Positions 8,993 to 16,360 of a DNA stretch of 64,000 nucleotides are shown here, one piece after another (the first letter of the stretch is position 1; each line of letters begins with the position of its first letter). A program made the position numbers and the translations under genes. This stretch comes from Streptomyces flavofungini. GTDB lineage: Bacteria; Actinomycetota; Actinomycetes; Streptomycetales; Streptomycetaceae. The stretch lies in assembly GCF_030388665.1 (NCBI RefSeq), contig NZ_CP128846.1, forward strand, positions 6,150,501-6,214,500. Reading direction: 5' to 3'. Below the pieces are notes generated by a model. It had not been told where the DNA came from. It saw only the letters and a program-made list of their open reading frames with translations, and ran no database searches.

Positions 8993-10432
8993 TCATGAGT
9001 GTGGGCGCTGCCGCCACTCCCGCACCCACGCCACCGCGATCACCAGAGCCGTCGCGCCCGCCGACCACAGGAGCTGCGGCCGCGCCCCGTCGTCCCGGAG
9101 CATCAGCAGGATCACCACGGCCATCGCCGCGAGCGCGGCCCAGGTCAGCCAGGGGAAGAACCACATGCGCAGGGTCAGGCGCTCGGGAGCCTCGCGTTCG
9201 ATCCGCCGCCGCAGCCGCAACTGCGAGAGCGCGATCAGCGCCCAGACGAAGAGGAGCGCCGCGCCGACCGAGTTGAGCATGTAGAGGAAGACGGACTCGG
9301 GCCACTTCAGATTCAGCAGGACCGACACGAAGCCGAAGGTCACCGAGGCCAGCACGGCCCGGCGCGGCACCCCGCCGCCCGACACCCGAAGGAGCGCCCT
9401 CGGTGCCTCACCGCGCTCGGCCAGCGAGAAGATCATGCGCGAGGAGCCGTACAGATTGGCGTTCAGGGACGACAGGAGCGCCACGAACACCACGATGTTC
9501 ATGAGGGTCCCGGCCGACGGGACGCCGATGGAGTCCAGGACCGTGACATACGGGCTGAAACCCGCCCGCTGCGCCGTCCACGGCAGCACGGTCACGATGA
9601 CCAGCATCGAGCCGACATAGAAGAAGAGGATGCGGTACACCGCGCTGCGCACCGCGCGCGCCACCGAACGCACCGGGTCGTCGGACTCCGCCGCCGCGAT
9701 CGTCACGATCTCCAGACCGCCGAAGGCGAACAGCACCACGACCACCCCGGAGACCACCCCGTCCCAGCCGTGCGGCAGGAAGCCGCCGGCGCCGGTCAGA
9801 TGCGTGAGGCCCACCGGGTCGGTGTCGGGAAGCACCCCGAGGATCGCGAGCAGTCCGAGCACCAGGAACGCGCCGATCGCGAAGACCTTCAGGGCGGCGA
9901 ACCAGAACTCGAACTCGCCGAAGTTCTTCACGGCCGCGAGGTTGGCGCCGGTGAAGAACACCATGAAGACGAGCACCCACGCCCACTGCGGGACTCCCGG
10001 CACCCATCCGTTGGCGATCCGGGCCGCCCCCGTCGCCTCCACCGCGAGCACCACGACGAGCAGGAACCAGTACAGCCACCCGACCGAGAACCCGGCCCAC
10101 CGCCCGAGCGCGCGCTCCGCGTGCACGGAGAACGCGCCGGACGCCGGCATCGCGGCGGACATCTCGCCGAGCATCCGCATCACGCACATCGCGAGCGCGC
10201 CCGCGATCAGATAGGAGAGGACGATCCCCGGCCCCGCGACCTCGATCCCGGCTCCCGACCCCACGAAGAGACCGGCGCCGATCACGCCGCCGAGGCCGAG
10301 CATGGTGAGGTGGCGCTGCTTGAGGCCGCCGCCGAGGGGTTCGGGCCCCGCGTCCGTGGCGGCGGGCGCGTCGACCGCCGTCGCTCCCCTGGGGGGCACC
10401 GCCGACGGGGACGGCAAGGAGTCGTGCTTCAC
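8993..10432 (-). CDS. amino-acid permease, AAT/APC family (second paralogue)
   Basis: Encodes 479 residues if GTG 10432 is used (VKHDSLPSPS). An in-frame GTG at 10561 would add 43 residues, but neither has a clear ribosome site. It shares the opening GGLKQRHLTMLGLGGVIGAGL and the FGEFEFWFAALKV block with the preceding gene, and differs mainly in loop lengths and the C-terminal helices. About 12 membrane segments are present. It is an inner-membrane amino-acid/proton symporter of unknown substrate. Two overlapping palindromes at 10537-10560 lie upstream and may be operators. It is divergent from bioY. Confidence 0.9.
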   Translation of the reverse strand: MKHDSLPSPSAVPPRGATAVDAPAATDAGPEPLGGGLKQRHLTMLGLGGVIGAGLFVGSGAGIEVAGPGIVLSYLIAGALAMCVMRMLGEMSAAMPASGAFSVHAERALGRWAGFSVGWLYWFLLVVVLAVEATGAARIANGWVPGVPQWAWVLVFMVFFTGANLAAVKNFGEFEFWFAALKVFAIGAFLVLGLLAILGVLPDTDPVGLTHLTGAGGFLPHGWDGVVSGVVVVLFAFGGLEIVTIAAAESDDPVRSVARAVRSAVYRILFFYVGSMLVIVTVLPWTAQRAGFSPYVTVLDSIGVPSAGTLMNIVVFVALLSSLNANLYGSSRMIFSLAERGEAPRALLRVSGGGVPRRAVLASVTFGFVSVLLNLKWPESVFLYMLNSVGAALLFVWALIALSQLRLRRRIEREAPERLTLRMWFFPWLTWAALAAMAVVILLMLRDDGARPQLLWSAGATALVIAVAWVREWRQRPHS

Positions 10433-10536
10433 GTGTCGTCGGCTCTCGTGCTCAGGGAGTCCAGCAGGGATCTGGATTGGTGGGAATCCACAGTGTCGCC
10501 GCTGGGCGTCCCGGGAGGCAACCGGGGCCCTTGCGG

Positions 10537-10560
10537 CACTGACCTCAGTGACGAGCGTCA
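10537..10560. promoter_or_regulatory. overlapping palindromes upstream of the second permease
   Basis: CACTGACCTCAGTG (10537-10550) overlaps TGACGAGCGTCA (10549-10560); both are perfect dyads. They sit between the divergent permease and bioY genes, about 105-130 bases upstream of the favoured permease start. If translation begins at 10561 they would lie in coding sequence, which argues for the shorter protein. Confidence 0.4.
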
Positions 10561-10719
10561 CGCTGAACCAGGTGTGCCCCGGCGCCTTTGTGCGAAGCCC
10601 ACCAACGCCGGGCCGCTGCCTTTGTCACCGGCACCCCCTGATGAGCGGCCCCCGCCGGGGATAGGGTCACAGCGTCCGCCGCTCGCCCGCCCCTGGCCCT
10701 TGAGAATCACGGAGTCCCG

Positions 10720-11301
10720 ATGAGCACTGCCGCCCTATCCCGTCCGGGTCAGGTCCTGGCTGACCTGATCCCCGCCACCCGCCTGCGCGACGTGACCCTG
10801 GTCCTCGGCGGCGCCGCCCTCACCGGCATCGCGGCCCAGATCGCCGTCCCGGTCCCCGGCTCCCCGGTCCCGGTCACGGGCCAGACCTTCGCGGCCCTGC
10901 TCGTCGGCACCTCGCTCGGCGCCTACCGCGGCGCGGCCTCGCTCGCGGTGTACGCGCTCGTCGGCATGGCGGGCATGCCCTGGTTCGCACAGGGCAAGGC
11001 GGGCATCGGCATGCCGAGCCTCGGCTATGTCTTCGGCATGCTCCTCGCCGCGATGGTCGTGGGCGCCCTCGCCCGCCGCGGCGCCGACCGGAGCGTGGCG
11101 CGCATGGCGGGGACGATGGTCCTCGGCTCCGCGATCATCTACGCCGTCGGCGTGCCGTACCTGGCCGCTTCGACCGGCATGTCGCTCACCGAGGCGGTCG
11201 CGGCCGGACTGACGCCGTTCCTGATCGGCGACGCGCTCAAGGCGGCGCTCGCGATGGGCGCGGTGCCGCTGGCGTGGAAGTTCCTCGACGACAAGCGCTG
11301 A
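10720..11301 (+). CDS. bioY: biotin transporter BioY
   Basis: Encodes 193 residues from ATG 10720. Six hydrophobic segments cover most of the chain. The family hallmarks are visible: PVTGQTFAALLVGTSLGAYRG, the second-helix block VGMAGMPWFAQGKAG, and the late FLIGDALKAALA. BioY is the substrate-binding S component of ECF biotin importers and can also work alone. No ATPase or BioN/BioM partner is adjacent, so it must use shared energising subunits or act solo. A TAGGGT hexamer upstream (near 10663) may be the -10 element. Downstream lie short CATCAGCCGG-type repeats and a convergent flavoprotein gene. Confidence 0.93.
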   Translation: MSTAALSRPGQVLADLIPATRLRDVTLVLGGAALTGIAAQIAVPVPGSPVPVTGQTFAALLVGTSLGAYRGAASLAVYALVGMAGMPWFAQGKAGIGMPSLGYVFGMLLAAMVVGALARRGADRSVARMAGTMVLGSAIIYAVGVPYLAASTGMSLTEAVAAGLTPFLIGDALKAALAMGAVPLAWKFLDDKR

Positions 11302-11360
11302 CGCACCGCAGCCGCGGCCGCGTCGGCATCAGCCGGCACATCAGCCGGCATCAGTCGGCA

Positions 11361-12743
11361 TCAACGGACGCTGTAGTTCCGCCTGAAGAGGTTCGCCGGG
11401 TCGTACGTGGCCTTCAGCCCGGCGAGCCTCTTCTGTGTCTCGGCGTCGTAGAGCCCCTCGGGCCGGTCGCCACCGGCGAAGGTGAAGTTCAGGGACCGCC
11501 CGATGACGTGGGGCGCCACCTCGCCGAACGCGCCCGCGTACAGCTCCCGCAGGCTCGCGCGGTCGGCCCCGTCCGTGTCCTCGGTGCCCCCGGCGCCGTT
11601 CACGGGCGAGAGGATCCGCAGCAACCAGCGCGCGTCCCGGTGCGGCACGGCGTTCGCGGCGGGCCGGGCCAGGGCGCCGCCCAGGTGGTTGAGCTGCACG
11701 ACGTACATGCGGTCCGCGGCGGGACCGGTGAGCGCGAGGATCCGCTCCAGGCCGTCGGTGTCCAGGCCGTCCAGCATGCGGCTCTCCCCGTAGTAGGCGT
11801 GCGGGAAGTCGGGGTCGCTGTGGATGGTGTGGCTCTCGGTGTACGGCAGTTCGCGCAGGGAGTCCTCGTGCGCGGGCCCGAGCGCGCGCAGGGGCGCCAC
11901 GAGCCGTTCGCCCTCCGCCGCGCTGCCGGTGTACGCGACGCGCACCGTCAGCAGATAGCGGCCCCGCAGCGCCTCCGGGAGCATCGGCAGATCCGGGTAG
12001 ACCAGCGCCGCGAGGGACGAGGTGACCTCGTCCGGGACCGTCTCCGTCCAGGCCGTGTAGGCGCGCAGGACCACCGCCGGGTCGACCTCGCGCCCGTCGA
12101 AGGCCAGCGCGCCCCCGTACAGCCGAGCCACCGGCACCAGACCGATCTCCAGGGCCGTCACCACGCCGAGGTTCGCACCGCCGCCGAGCAGCCCCCAGAA
12201 CAGCTCGGCATCGCCCTCCGCCGTCACGTGCCGCACCGCGCTGTCGGCCGTGACCACGTCCAGGGACCGCACGTGGTCGGCCGCGTACCCGAACTCCCGC
12301 GCCAGGACGCCGAGCCCGCCGCCCAGCGTGTACGACACGGCGCCCACGGACGGCGCCGAACCGTTCAGGGGCGCCAGGCCGTGCTCCGCCGCGGCCGCGA
12401 CGACCTGCCCCCAGCGGACCCCCGCCCCGACCCGCACGGTGCGCGCCACGGGGTCCACGACGACCTCGTCCAGGCGCCGGGTGCTGATCAGGACGCCGCC
12501 CACCGACGCGTCCGGCAGGCCGTGCCCGGTCGCCTGCACCCCGACCGGCAGGCCCGCTTCGGCGGCGTACGTCACGGCGGCGACGACGTCATCGGTGCTC
12601 GTGGCCGCGACGACGACGTCGGGGCGCTGGGCGTATCCGGTCTGGAACCCGGCGAGTTCGTCGTCGTACCCGGCGTCGCCGGGGCGGAGGACGATTCGCC
12701 GGTCGCTGAGGGTGCTGAGGGCACTGAGGGCGCTGACGTCCAC
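11361..12743 (-). CDS. FAD-binding oxidoreductase, berberine-bridge/PCMH type
   Basis: Encodes 460 residues from GTG 12743, preceded by GGGAGA. The N-terminal FAD domain has QATGHGLPD with His74, the position that forms the 8-alpha-histidyl FAD bond in this family. The second covalent site is absent: GGGLGVLAREFGYAAD has no cysteine, so the flavin is probably held by one bond. GGGANLGVVTALEIGLVPV and the C-terminal berberine-bridge tail ending NLFRRNYSVR confirm the family. There is no signal peptide, so it is likely cytosolic. These enzymes oxidise sugars, alkaloids or polyketides; the substrate here is unknown. A strong operator-like dyad lies in its promoter region. Confidence 0.9.
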   Translation of the reverse strand: MDVSALSALSTLSDRRIVLRPGDAGYDDELAGFQTGYAQRPDVVVAATSTDDVVAAVTYAAEAGLPVGVQATGHGLPDASVGGVLISTRRLDEVVVDPVARTVRVGAGVRWGQVVAAAAEHGLAPLNGSAPSVGAVSYTLGGGLGVLAREFGYAADHVRSLDVVTADSAVRHVTAEGDAELFWGLLGGGANLGVVTALEIGLVPVARLYGGALAFDGREVDPAVVLRAYTAWTETVPDEVTSSLAALVYPDLPMLPEALRGRYLLTVRVAYTGSAAEGERLVAPLRALGPAHEDSLRELPYTESHTIHSDPDFPHAYYGESRMLDGLDTDGLERILALTGPAADRMYVVQLNHLGGALARPAANAVPHRDARWLLRILSPVNGAGGTEDTDGADRASLRELYAGAFGEVAPHVIGRSLNFTFAGGDRPEGLYDAETQKRLAGLKATYDPANLFRRNYSVR

Positions 12744-12789
12744 GGGTCTCTCCCTGTTCGATCTCTGCTGTCGAGGACACCCTGGACGA

Positions 12790-12816
12790 AAAACTTGACA
12801 GCTTCCGTCAAGTTTT
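12790..12816. promoter_or_regulatory. perfect 10-bp dyad, candidate repressor operator of the flavoprotein gene
   Basis: AAAACTTGAC (12790-12799) is mirrored by GTCAAGTTTT (12807-12816) across a 7-base spacer. It is AT-rich against a GC-rich background and lies 47-73 bases upstream of the flavoprotein GTG. The form is typical of TetR or MarR operators, but no regulator gene is next to it. TTGACG within it could also serve as a -35 element, so repressor binding would block transcription. Confidence 0.6.
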
Positions 12817-12842
12817 CCGGCGGCAGGATCGGACAGCGAGAA

Positions 12843-12900
12843 GCGGGGCGCCCGCCGGGGGGGCGGCGGCAGTGACTGCCGCGCCCGGCGGACGCCCCGC
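12843..12900. terminator. terminator of third amino-acid permease
   Basis: GCGGGGCG + CCGCCGGG (12843-12859, one unpaired base pair) pair with CCCGGCGG + CGCCCCGC (12884-12900). A second small hairpin (12866-12882) is nested in the loop. It lies 30 bases beyond the stop of the leftward permease. Confidence 0.7.
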
Positions 12901-12929
12901 TCAGGGGGTCGGGCTGGGTACCGGGCCTG

Positions 12930-14393
12930 TCAGGCCTCGGTGAGTTCCTCGTCCGAGCGGGGCCGCACCTTCTCGCGCACCAGGGAGAAGCCCAGCACGA
13001 GGGCCGCCACGAGCAGCGAGAGCACCATCTGCTTGCGCCCGGCGTCGTCGTACAGCATGTAGACGATCACGAACGAGATCATGCCGATGGTGACCCAGGT
13101 CAGATACGGGAACAGCCACATCTTCACGACGAGCTTCTCCGGCTGCTCGCGCAGGATGATGCCGCGCATCTTCAGCTGCGTGAAGCAGATGACGAGCCAG
13201 ACGAACAGGGCGACGGCACCGGAGGAGTTCAGCAGGAAGTCGAAGACGGTGTCCGGCCACTGGTAGTTGAACCAGACGGCGGCGAAGCCGAAGACGACCG
13301 AGCCGAGGATGGCGGCGCGCGGCACGCCGTTGGAGTCGGTGCGCGCGAAGGCCTTCGGCGCGTCCCCGCGCTGGCCGAGCGAGAACGCCATGCGGGAGGC
13401 CGTGTAGAGGCCGGAGTTGAGGCAGGAGAGCACCGCGGTGAGCACGATCACGTTCATCACCTGACCGGCGTGCGGGATGCCGATCGAGTTCAGCGCGGCG
13501 ACGTACGAACCGTCCTTCTCGATGGACTTGTCGTTCCAGGGCAGCAGCGTCACGACCACGAAGATCGAACCGAGGTAGAAGACGCCGATGCGCCAGATGA
13601 CGCTGTTCGTGGCCTTGGTGACGGCGCGCTGCGGGTCCTCCGACTCACCGGCGGCGAGCGTGACGATCTCCGAGCCCATGAAGGAGAAGACCACCATCAG
13701 GACACCCGTGAGGATGGCGCCCGCGCCGTTGGGCATGAAGCCGCCCGCGTCCGTCAGATGCGCGAAGCCGTCACCCGGGTTGTCCGACCCCGGCAGCACG
13801 CCGAAGACGGCGAGCAGACCGATCAGCACGAACGCGCCGATCGCGACGACCTTGATGCCGGCGAACCAGAACTCGAACTCGCCGTAGGAGCCGACCGAGA
13901 CCAGGTTCGTGGCGGTGAGCACCACCATCACGATGAGCGCCCAGCCCCACTGCGGGATCGCGGGTATCCACCCCTCCAGGATCACCGCGCCGGCGGTCGC
14001 CTCCACCGCGAGCACGACGACCCAGAAGAACCAGTACAGCCAGCCGATGGAGAAGCCCGCCCAGCGGCCGAGCGCCTGATCGGCGTACGCGGAGAAGGAG
14101 CCGGAGGTCGGCCGGGCCGCGGCCATCTCACCGAGCATCCGCATCACGAGCACGACCATCGCGCCGACGAGGGCGTACGACACGAGGATCGCCGGGCCCG
14201 CGGCCTTGATGCCGGAGGCGGAACCGACGAACAGGCCCGCGCCGATCACACCACCGATGGCGATCATGGACAGATGGCGGTTCTTGAGTCCGGCCTGGAG
14301 GCCGTTGCCACCCCCGTTTCCACCGCCCGGCTGCGAATTGCTGGGTCCTTCGTCGGTGCTGTCTTCCTTCGCAAGGGACGGTAGCGAGGTCAT
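12930..14393 (-). CDS. amino-acid permease, AAT/APC family, GabP-like (third paralogue)
   Basis: Encodes 487 residues from ATG 14393, eight bases after AAAGGA. The N-terminus is a Gly/Asn-rich cytoplasmic tail (PGGGNGGGNGLQAG) leading into GLKNRHLSMIAIGGVIGAGL. About 12 membrane helices follow, with the conserved LTAVLSCLNSGLYTASRM helix. It is closer in loop pattern to GABA/aromatic permeases than the other two copies, but the substrate is not certain. The C-terminus is charged (REKVRPRSDEELTEA). Two palindromes upstream (14481-14492 and 14513-14528) suggest repression. It is divergent from rpiB. Confidence 0.92.
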   Translation of the reverse strand: MTSLPSLAKEDSTDEGPSNSQPGGGNGGGNGLQAGLKNRHLSMIAIGGVIGAGLFVGSASGIKAAGPAILVSYALVGAMVVLVMRMLGEMAAARPTSGSFSAYADQALGRWAGFSIGWLYWFFWVVVLAVEATAGAVILEGWIPAIPQWGWALIVMVVLTATNLVSVGSYGEFEFWFAGIKVVAIGAFVLIGLLAVFGVLPGSDNPGDGFAHLTDAGGFMPNGAGAILTGVLMVVFSFMGSEIVTLAAGESEDPQRAVTKATNSVIWRIGVFYLGSIFVVVTLLPWNDKSIEKDGSYVAALNSIGIPHAGQVMNVIVLTAVLSCLNSGLYTASRMAFSLGQRGDAPKAFARTDSNGVPRAAILGSVVFGFAAVWFNYQWPDTVFDFLLNSSGAVALFVWLVICFTQLKMRGIILREQPEKLVVKMWLFPYLTWVTIGMISFVIVYMLYDDAGRKQMVLSLLVAALVLGFSLVREKVRPRSDEELTEA

Positions 14394-14480
14394 AGGCAGA
14401 TCCTTTGGTTCGCGGGGACAAGCTCCCGCATTAAAAGCGCAGGGTCGTACGGGACGAAAGACCCGTCTCCGGATCGTTGT

Positions 14481-14528
14481 ATTCCGCGGAATCCTGAGTG
14501 AACGAGCGCTTACGCTCGATGACCGGAC
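14481..14528. promoter_or_regulatory. two palindromes in the permease/rpiB divergent promoter region
   Basis: ATTCCGCGGAAT (14481-14492) is a perfect 12-bp palindrome and CGAGCG-CTTA-CGCTCG (14513-14528) a 6+6 dyad. They lie 88-135 bases upstream of the permease ATG and would fall around its promoter. The binding proteins are unknown. Confidence 0.45.
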
Positions 14529-14619
14529 AGGGGCATTGGCCTGCACCAATCGGTGGTCGGGCGGGGTGACAGGCCGCCCCGCGGCGGCTGTCCGCGGCCG
14601 TGCGTGCCAGACTTCGCCC

Positions 14620-15105
14620 ATGCGCGTGTACCTCGGCTCGGATCATGCCGGCTACGAACTCAAGAACCACCTCGTCGAATGGCTCAAGGCCGCAGGGCAC
14701 GAGCCCGTCGACTGCGGACCCCACATCTACGACGCTCAGGACGACTACCCGCCGTTCTGCCTGCGTGCGGCCGAGCGGACCGCCGCGGACCCCGATTCCC
14801 TCGGCATCGTCATCGGCGGCTCCGGGAACGGCGAGCAGATCGCGGCGAACAAGGTCAAGGGGGTGCGGGCGGCTCTCGCCTGGAGCGAGCAGACCGCCGC
14901 GCTCGGGCGTGAGCACAACGACGCCAACGTCATCTCCATCGGTGGGCGGATGCACACCCAGGACGAGGCCACGAAGTTCGTCGAGATCTTCCTCGCCACG
15001 CCGTACTCCGGTGAGTCCCGTCATACCCGCCGCATCGAGATGCTCTCCCGCTACGAGACGACCGGCGAGCTCCCGGCCATCCCGGCCCACCACCCCCAGG
15101 GCTGA
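14620..15105 (+). CDS. rpiB: ribose-5-phosphate isomerase B, actinobacterial type
   Basis: Encodes 161 residues. ATG 14620 lies six bases after a CAGACT -10-like hexamer, suggesting a leaderless mRNA. RpiB interconverts ribose 5-phosphate and ribulose 5-phosphate in the pentose phosphate pathway. SDHAGYELK binds the substrate. The loop IGGSGNGEQIAANKV has Glu72 where E. coli-type enzymes carry the catalytic cysteine. This is the form characterised in M. tuberculosis, where glutamate acts as the base. HNDANVISIGGRM and the C-terminal arginine-rich helix (ESRHTRRIEML) complete the family pattern. Confidence 0.95.
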   Translation: MRVYLGSDHAGYELKNHLVEWLKAAGHEPVDCGPHIYDAQDDYPPFCLRAAERTAADPDSLGIVIGGSGNGEQIAANKVKGVRAALAWSEQTAALGREHNDANVISIGGRMHTQDEATKFVEIFLATPYSGESRHTRRIEMLSRYETTGELPAIPAHHPQG

Positions 15106-15115
15106 GGCGGATCCC

Positions 15116-15300
15116 TGCGGGACCCCGGTCCCGCCCCTTCCCGAAACCGGGCGCCGCGCCCCCGGACCCCCGCTGATCGGCGCTCCGCGCCTCGTCCGCC
15201 AACGCCGGACGGGCTGTGGACAGCCCCTCCGGCGTTCGAGAAGCGGGGTCCGGGGCGGAGCCGCAGTTTCGGGTAAGTGGCGGAACTGGGGAGCCCCGGC
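15116..15300. repeat. composite inverted pair of a dispersed intergenic repeat
   Basis: The centre is a near-perfect 15-bp inverted repeat (15201-15215 and 15222-15236) containing CGCCGGACGGGCT. On both sides it continues into the longer element with GGGTCCGGGGC and GGTTTCGGG-like segments in opposite orientation. The same units recur near 19001, 19118, 19234, 19430, 39605-39670, 41130, 45150 and 48425. It may act as a terminator between rpiB and the glycosylase gene. Confidence 0.7.
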
Positions 15301-15347
15301 AGGGCCCACCCCCCATCTCCCCCCGCCTCCCGCAATAAGGAGAACCC

Positions 15348-16178
15348 GTGCCGGAAGGGCACACGATCCACCGGCTCGCGGCCGATCACCGGGACCGGTT
15401 CCAGGGCCGGAAGACGACCGCCAGCAGCCCGCAGGGCAAGTTCTCCGACGCGGCGGCCCTGGTGACGGGCAGGACACTGGAGACGGCGGAGGCCCACGGC
15501 AAGCACCTCTTCCTCGGCTTTCCCGACGCCACCTGGATCCACATCCACCTGGGCCTCTTCGGCAAGGTCACCTTCGGCGGAGCCCCCGCGCCCCCACCCA
15601 CGGACACCGTCCGCCTCCGCCTGACGAACGGCGCCGCGTACATGGACCTGCGCGGCCCGACGACGTGCGCCCTGATCACGGACGAGGAGAAGCAGGCGAT
15701 ACACGCCCGCCTGGGCCCGGACCCGCTGCGCCCGCAGGGCGAGGGGAACGACCCGGAGACGGCCTGGCGCCGCGTCTCCCGCAGCCGCACCACGATCGCC
15801 GCGCTCCTCCTCGACCAGAAGGTCGTCGCGGGCGTGGGCAACGTCTACCGCGCCGAGGTCCTGTTCCGCCACGGCATCGACCCGTACACACCGGGCAAGG
15901 ACCTCACGCACGCCCAATGGACCGCGATCTGGGCGGACTTGGTGGACCTGATGCGCGAGGGCGTCCGGCACAATCGCATCGACACGGTCCGGCCCGAGCA
16001 CACGCCGGAGGCGATGGGCCGCCCGCCGCGCGTGGATGACCACGGCGGCGAGGTGTACGTGTACCGCAGGGCCCGCCAGGCCTGCCACATCTGTGGCGGC
16101 GAGATCCGCACCGCCGATCTCGCCGCCCGCAACCTCTTCTGGTGCCCGACCTGCCAGCCGCAGAAGCACCGCCCGTAG
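15348..16178 (+). CDS. Fpg/Nei-family DNA glycosylase-lyase (endonuclease VIII-like, Nei2 type)
   Basis: Encodes 276 residues; GTG 15348 follows AAGGAG by five bases. After removal of Met the catalytic N-terminus is PEGHTIHRLA, the Nei2-like variant of the PEL/PEG motif, with Pro1 and Glu2 as nucleophile and acid. The lysine of HGKHLFLGF and the H2TH segment with DQKVVAGVGNVYRAEVLF follow. The C-terminal zinc finger is CHIC-x16-CPTC. It should excise oxidised pyrimidines and cleave the DNA backbone in base excision repair. A short reading frame overlaps its last 37 bases. Confidence 0.93.
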   Translation: MPEGHTIHRLAADHRDRFQGRKTTASSPQGKFSDAAALVTGRTLETAEAHGKHLFLGFPDATWIHIHLGLFGKVTFGGAPAPPPTDTVRLRLTNGAAYMDLRGPTTCALITDEEKQAIHARLGPDPLRPQGEGNDPETAWRRVSRSRTTIAALLLDQKVVAGVGNVYRAEVLFRHGIDPYTPGKDLTHAQWTAIWADLVDLMREGVRHNRIDTVRPEHTPEAMGRPPRVDDHGGEVYVYRRARQACHICGGEIRTADLAARNLFWCPTCQPQKHRP

Positions 16179-16360
16179 AGGGCCTCGCCTTCTGGCGGGA
16201 CGCCGAGAACCGCTGGCTGGTCCTGGTCGGCAACGTCCTCTTCGGCGCCAGCGGCCTCGGCTGGTTCTTCGCCCTGTACCTGGCGACCCGCAAGCCCAAG
16301 GAGCCCCGTGGGACGCGGGCGGGCGACCCGGGGGCCGCCCGAAACCCGGAGCCCGTCTAG
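16142..16360 (+). CDS. small single-span membrane protein overlapping the glycosylase gene
   Basis: A 72-residue frame begins at GTG 16142, inside the last 12 codons of the glycosylase gene, and runs to 16360. After the overlap the third codon positions stay strongly GC, which supports real coding. The sequence has one hydrophobic segment (LVLVGNVLFGASGLGWFFAL) flanked by WRDAENRW and a basic RKPKEPRGTR tail, so it would be a single-pass membrane protein. The stop codon overlaps that of the convergent acetyltransferase gene. I do not recognise the family; the true start might lie further in. Confidence 0.5.
   Translation: MPDLPAAEAPPVEGLAFWRDAENRWLVLVGNVLFGASGLGWFFALYLATRKPKEPRGTRAGDPGAARNPEPV

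Noticed and set aside
12843..12900. A small gene between the flavoprotein and the third permease
   Set aside because: The segment is a nested hairpin fitting a terminator, with no ribosome site or coding bias.
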